The position numbers were made by a program, and so were the translations under genes. A model generated the notes under the pieces. The model worked only from the letters and a program-made list of their open reading frames with translations. It was not told the DNA's origin and searched no databases. From Spartobacteria bacterium (GTDB lineage: Bacteria > Verrucomicrobiota > Verrucomicrobiia > Chthoniobacterales > UBA10450): DNA of 64,000 nucleotides. This document shows, in pieces, positions 61,596 to 64,000 of the stretch; position 1 is the first letter of the stretch, and every line of letters begins with the position of its first letter. The stretch spans positions 134,915-198,914 of the forward strand of contig PNAS01000073.1 of the NCBI GenBank assembly GCA_003169695.1. The letters are read 5' to 3'.

Positions 61596-61985
61596 ATGTC
61601 GCTCCTAAAAGCTCTGTTCATTCTTCTGAGCGTCATGGGCATTTTGTCCGGCATCACTGGGATTGCCTCGATTCAGATGAGCAGCACGGAGACGCTGGTC
61701 ACTCGGCATGACCTTTGGGGCCGCATCGTCGCAATCGCCTTCGCTGCGTTTTTTGCCGGGGCATGGTACGGTCTCCATAAGCGGTTCATCACAGTTTGGC
61801 GGATCGGCTGGGCGGTCATTATTCTTTTCTTTGCAGAGTTCCTCTATTCCTCACTCTCGTGGTCCCTCACGCTGGCGGGTTCCGAGCGCTGGTTGGTTTC
61901 GACTGGCCTTGTCGTGATCGGCTTAGGATTTGGCGTTTGGGCGGTCTTGTGGTGGAAGCAGCACAGAAGTTACTTTTATGCGTAA
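61596..61985 (+). CDS. Cassette 4: small four-helix membrane protein
   Basis: The protein has 129 residues with four hydrophobic segments (about 3-27, 43-60, 67-86, 98-118). Sequence marks are LFILLSVMGILSGITGIASI, GLHKRFITVWRIGWAVIILFF and GLGFGVWAVLWWKQHRSYF. The ATG at 61596 is seven bases beyond the attC3 core; a longer reading of the frame runs back into attC3 and is not real. No family recognised. Confidence 0.75.
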   Translation: MSLLKALFILLSVMGILSGITGIASIQMSSTETLVTRHDLWGRIVAIAFAAFFAGAWYGLHKRFITVWRIGWAVIILFFAEFLYSSLSWSLTLAGSERWLVSTGLVVIGLGFGVWAVLWWKQHRSYFYA

Positions 61986-61997
61986 GCCACGCAAAGC

Positions 61998-62123
61998 ATC
62001 TAACCAAGTCGATGGAGCTGACAGCGAGCAGTCTTGCGATCTACGTCTGAACATGGTTACAATGTCCACTATGCACGTCACGTTCTCTCCCGCTCGCTGC
62101 ACCTCATCTCTGTCTCGTTAGAT
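61998..62123 (+). repeat. attC4
   Basis: This 126-bp site runs from ATCTAAC (61998-62004) to GTTAGAT (62117-62123). It is the most diverged site in the stem: GAGCTGACAGCGAGC pairs with GCTCGCTGCACCTC, still with an extra A. The 3' end TCTGTCTCGTTAGAT keeps the shared end block. Confidence 0.88.
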
Positions 62124-62137
62124 GCTAAGACGCACGC

Positions 62138-62611
62138 ATGAAGTTTCTTGACATTATTGCGTGTGTTGGCTTCATCGCGGCTCTCATCGCGCTGCCGTTT
62201 TCCTTTTATTACTTCCGTCGAGCTCCGCTCCGAAGCGCGTTGTTTTTCGGGGTTCCGCTCCTCATTTTCATGGGCACCGCTTCCACGAGCCAGGACATTG
62301 CCCATCACGAAGTGCTGCGCAAACTGAACTCCCTCAGCGACGCTTCGAATGTCACCATCAATGGCCAGCCAGCGTCGAACTCAAAGCAAGTATTGTTGGC
62401 GCTCAAGGCTTTGGATTGGATTCCGCCTCACCACTCGAATCCGACTAAACACATCGGTCTCCAGATCACCGATCGCTCTTCGCCCATTCTCCTGGCCCTC
62501 GCGCGTGATTCCGGCGATCCGCGAGAATACTGGGTTTTCTATCCCAAGTATTACCTTACGAGAATCAACGAAATCGGCAGAATAAGAACTCCTTTGTTCG
62601 ATGAATATTAA
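62138..62611 (+). CDS. Cassette 5: membrane-anchored protein, function unknown
   Basis: The protein has 157 residues. Two N-terminal hydrophobic helices (about 5-25 and 32-48, joined by YYFRRAPLRSALFF) precede a soluble part of about 105 residues: VTINGQPASNSKQVLLALKAL, DWIPPHHSNPTKHIGLQI, REYWVFYPKYYLTRINEIGRI and a C-terminal TPLFDEY. The last motif (YYLTR-INEIGRI) recurs in small hypothetical proteins, but I do not name a family. The ATG is 15 bases after the attC4 core. Confidence 0.75.
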   Translation: MKFLDIIACVGFIAALIALPFSFYYFRRAPLRSALFFGVPLLIFMGTASTSQDIAHHEVLRKLNSLSDASNVTINGQPASNSKQVLLALKALDWIPPHHSNPTKHIGLQITDRSSPILLALARDSGDPREYWVFYPKYYLTRINEIGRIRTPLFDEY

Positions 62612-62617
62612 GCGCGC

Positions 62618-62740
62618 ATCTAACCAGGCGATGCAGCGAACGGCTGGCAGGCTCGGTTCCTCACTTTCCATGAAATTCCACCCTCAACCCGCAGCCACGC
62701 GCCACCCCGCCAGCCGTCGCTGATCTCATTCTCGTTAGAC
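62618..62740 (+). repeat. attC5
   Basis: This 123-bp site runs from ATCTAAC (62618-62624) to GTTAGAC (62734-62740). The inner arms CAGCGAACGGCTGGC and GCCAGCCGTCGCTG pair perfectly apart from the extra A. It is nearly identical to attC6 along its length, including the loop (CTCGGTTCCTCACTTT, CATGAAATTCCACCCTCAA). Confidence 0.95.
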
Positions 62741-62743
62741 CTA

Positions 62744-63253
62744 ATGCGTCCCATTCTGCTTTTGCTTGTTCTCGTGACGCAGCTCGGCGCGGCGGAGCGG
62801 CTTTTTGATTACCCGGTTGCGAGCCGTAAAGCAGAATTCAGTGCAATCTTCACGAAGACATCGTACGAAGAGAGCAAGAGAGAAGGGACGAAGCTCGCGA
62901 TCCAGGATCGCGAGGGCAAGACGCTGTTCGAGCACGAGCTAGATCGCGACGTGGCTCGGAACGCGGAGTGGACGCACGATAGCAAGTTTCTAGTCATCAC
63001 TGCGCAGAATGGAGGCGGCCATCAGCCGTGGCACTACAGCGTTTACGTGTTTTCGCTGGACGCACGCGAGATTCGAGAGTTTCAGGAGCCTGCTAACACG
63101 CCCGCACTAGTCAGCGCCGAGATGTTCTTTCAGCCGCCGCACACTGTTATCCTCATCGCTCACACGTTCGAGCATCACATGGAAGCCCCGGAAGATCCCG
63201 TGTTTTTGCGATTCGACTTGGCTACGCTCTGGCCGAAGCTACGAAAGGTCTAA
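62744..63253 (+). CDS. Cassette 6: secreted protein, function unknown
   Basis: The protein has 169 residues. A short signal peptide (MRPILLLLVLVTQLGAA) is followed by a beta-rich domain: FDYPVASRKAEFSAIFT, LAIQDREGKTLFEHELD, VARNAEWTHDSKFLVITAQ, PWHYSVYVFSLDAREIREF. The WTHDSKFLVIT pattern resembles a single blade of WD40- or TolB-type propellers, but only one or two blades fit in the length. The stop codon lies inside attC6. No family named. Confidence 0.75.
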   Translation: MRPILLLLVLVTQLGAAERLFDYPVASRKAEFSAIFTKTSYEESKREGTKLAIQDREGKTLFEHELDRDVARNAEWTHDSKFLVITAQNGGGHQPWHYSVYVFSLDAREIREFQEPANTPALVSAEMFFQPPHTVILIAHTFEHHMEAPEDPVFLRFDLATLWPKLRKV

Positions 63254-63371
63254 CCAAAACGATGCAGCGAACGGCTGGCAGCCTCGGTTCCTCACTTTTC
63301 ATGAAATTCCACCCTCAACCCGCAGCGACGCGCCACCCCGCCAGCCGTCGCTGATCTTATTCTCGTTAGAT
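63248..63371 (+). repeat. attC6
   Basis: This 124-bp site runs from GTCTAAC (63248-63254) to GTTAGAT (63365-63371). It has the same stem and loop as attC5, with a few changes. Stem: CAGCGAACGGCTGGC / GCCAGCCGTCGCTG with the extra A. Confidence 0.95.
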
Positions 63372-63374
63372 CTT

Positions 63375-63740
63375 ATGAGCGTCGAGCACCGAGCGGACAT
63401 TTTAAAGCGCCTCATTCGCTACGAAGAGCCATCGGAGCCGCTGGCTACCGAATTGCGCGAGTTTCCTTGGGATTGGCTGGAGGAGGAGCCGCTCGTTCGT
63501 CTGCACGCAAGCGACCTGCTGCGTGTTATCGATCGGTTCCTCGCTGGCGACATTGATGCACAGCAGCTGCAGGATTGGGCCGAGAGGTTAGAGTGCCGCG
63601 AGGATATTGGATTCGGCCCTGATGATGAGCAGTTGGTCGACGATGTGTTTTTCCGACTTGCCACGCCGTTCATCAATGAGCCTCTTACTCACGAAAGCGT
63701 TTCGCGAATGCGCGAACAGCTATGTGCGTCCAAGATCTAA
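63375..63740 (+). CDS. Cassette 7: small acidic cytoplasmic protein, possible immunity-type
   Basis: The protein has 121 residues, strongly acidic and helical, with no signal peptide. Marks are ILKRLIRYEEPSEPLATELR, FPWDWLEEEPLVRLHASDLL, VIDRFLAGDIDAQQLQDWAE, LECREDIGF and VDDVFFRLATPFINEPLTHES. A short helical family with the pattern WAe-lE-reDigf recurs in integron and toxin-linked settings and resembles small immunity proteins; this is recall, not a search result. The ATG is three bases beyond the attC6 core. The stop lies inside attC7. Confidence 0.75.
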   Translation: MSVEHRADILKRLIRYEEPSEPLATELREFPWDWLEEEPLVRLHASDLLRVIDRFLAGDIDAQQLQDWAERLECREDIGFGPDDEQLVDDVFFRLATPFINEPLTHESVSRMREQLCASKI

Positions 63741-63857
63741 CCAATCGCTGCAGGCAACCGCTGGCCGCTCCGATGTCTCACGAAAGATTATGAAAACACA
63801 TTTATTGCAATTCACGCTCGGTCCCGCCAGCGGTGCCTGAGCTCTGTCTCGTTAGAC
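63735..63857 (+). repeat. attC7
   Basis: This 123-bp site runs from ATCTAAC (63735-63741) to GTTAGAC (63851-63857). It is a different stem subtype: CAGGCAACCGCTGGC / GCCAGCGGTGCCTG, again perfect except for an extra A at the same place in the stem. Confidence 0.92.
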
Positions 63858-63868
63858 CCATCACCAAT

Positions 63869-64000
63869 ATGAAAGCAATCCTCTGTGCACTGTGTCTTTG
63901 GATATTGACATCGTTAATTGATAGCCGGGCACAAACGCTTTCGCCGACGCCGCCAACACCGTCGACGCCCCAAATTACCTCGGGCAACGTCGAGAATGGA
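63869..64000 (+). CDS. Cassette 8: secreted protein, cut by the window end
   Basis: Only the first 44 codons are visible and the frame is still open. The protein starts MKAILCALCLWILTSLIDSR with likely cleavage after SRA. The mature start is rich in Pro/Thr/Ser (QTLSPTPPTPSTPQITSGN), as in linker regions of secreted or surface proteins. The ATG is 12 bases after the attC7 core. Confidence 0.7.
   Translation, partial: MKAILCALCLWILTSLIDSRAQTLSPTPPTPSTPQITSGNVENG

Larger units (their letters stand above)
60002..64000 (+). mobile_element. Integron gene cassette array (at least eight cassettes)
   Basis: All cassettes read rightward, away from intI. Seven attC sites of 123-126 bp, all closely related, separate eight small genes, and the eighth cassette runs past the window end. 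Cassettes are 430-620 bp with one gene each and very little spare DNA. Uniform attC sites and non-resistance cargo indicate a sedentary chromosomal integron rather than a mobile one. No transposase is seen nearby. Confidence 0.95.

Noticed and set aside
60492..63857. The regular repeats of the cassette array as a CRISPR array
   Set aside because: The repeats are about 124 bp with inverted ends and internal stems, and the spacers are whole genes. They fit attC, not CRISPR.
1..64000. tRNA, rRNA or other structured RNA genes
   Set aside because: No stretch with a T-loop GTTCRANNC and matching acceptor stem, and no rRNA-like block, was found by eye. Apparent TTCGAATC matches are inside coding regions. 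A covariance scan would be decisive.

Overview
The window is about 64 kb of GC-rich bacterial chromosome with dense, short operons, no rRNA or tRNA genes that I can see, and many small dispersed palindromic repeats between genes. The gene repertoire (DUF4349 anti-sigma protein, DUF2339 giant membrane protein, FAD/polyferredoxin fusion, PHP-glycosyltransferase fusion, PTPS-type pterin synthase beside an aromatic amino acid hydroxylase) and the repeat style suggest a soil member of the Verrucomicrobiota (Chthoniobacterales-like). This placement is an inference from remembered family distributions and was not tested.

Layout. 0-6.2 kb: an aromatic amino acid module with homogentisate dioxygenase (hmgA), GTP cyclohydrolase I (folE), a triple-domain 6-pyruvoyl-tetrahydropterin-synthase-like protein, a decayed SDR gene, a YheO/PAS protein, and a divergently oriented phenylalanine-hydroxylase-type enzyme. 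The set fits phenylalanine to tyrosine to homogentisate breakdown with local supply of a tetrahydropterin cofactor. 6.2-10.5 kb: a UbiA-like membrane protein translationally coupled to a methyltransferase, then an ECF sigma factor with a zinc-finger anti-sigma/DUF4349 protein. 10.7-15.8 kb: L,D-transpeptidase, glycogen debranching enzyme and TreZ. 16-23.5 kb: a flavin/iron-sulfur membrane fusion, a frameshifted upp, a PHP-glycosyltransferase and a deacetylase. 23.6-36 kb: housekeeping genes (EVE protein, tmk, holB, fabG, msrA, pgl, CDP-paratose-epimerase-like, Nif3, DUF2339, murJ). 36-45.6 kb: amino acid metabolism (gamma-family PLP enzyme, gdhA, AGXT2-like aminotransferase, panD, carbamoyl-amino-acid hydrolase, spermidine-synthase-like protein) and an RluA pseudouridine synthase bracketed by two copies of a REPIN-like palindrome. 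45.7-54.2 kb: a complete recC-recB-recD operon with 4-bp overlaps. 54.4-58.8 kb: a serine hydrolase, two tandem paralogues of an unrecognised secreted family, and an APC permease.

The most striking region is 58.9-64.0 kb: a chromosomal integron. A leftward integron integrase (intI, with the IntI-specific insert) is followed by an attI-like site containing a perfect 15-bp inverted repeat, and then by at least eight rightward gene cassettes (seven complete, the eighth cut by the window end). They are separated by seven 123-126-bp attC sites that are very alike, each with GTTAGAY/RTCTAAC ends and a conserved unpaired A in the stem. The cassettes encode small proteins: a lipoprotein, an NTF2-fold immunity-like protein, membrane proteins and secreted proteins, mostly of unknown function. 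The array continues beyond the window.
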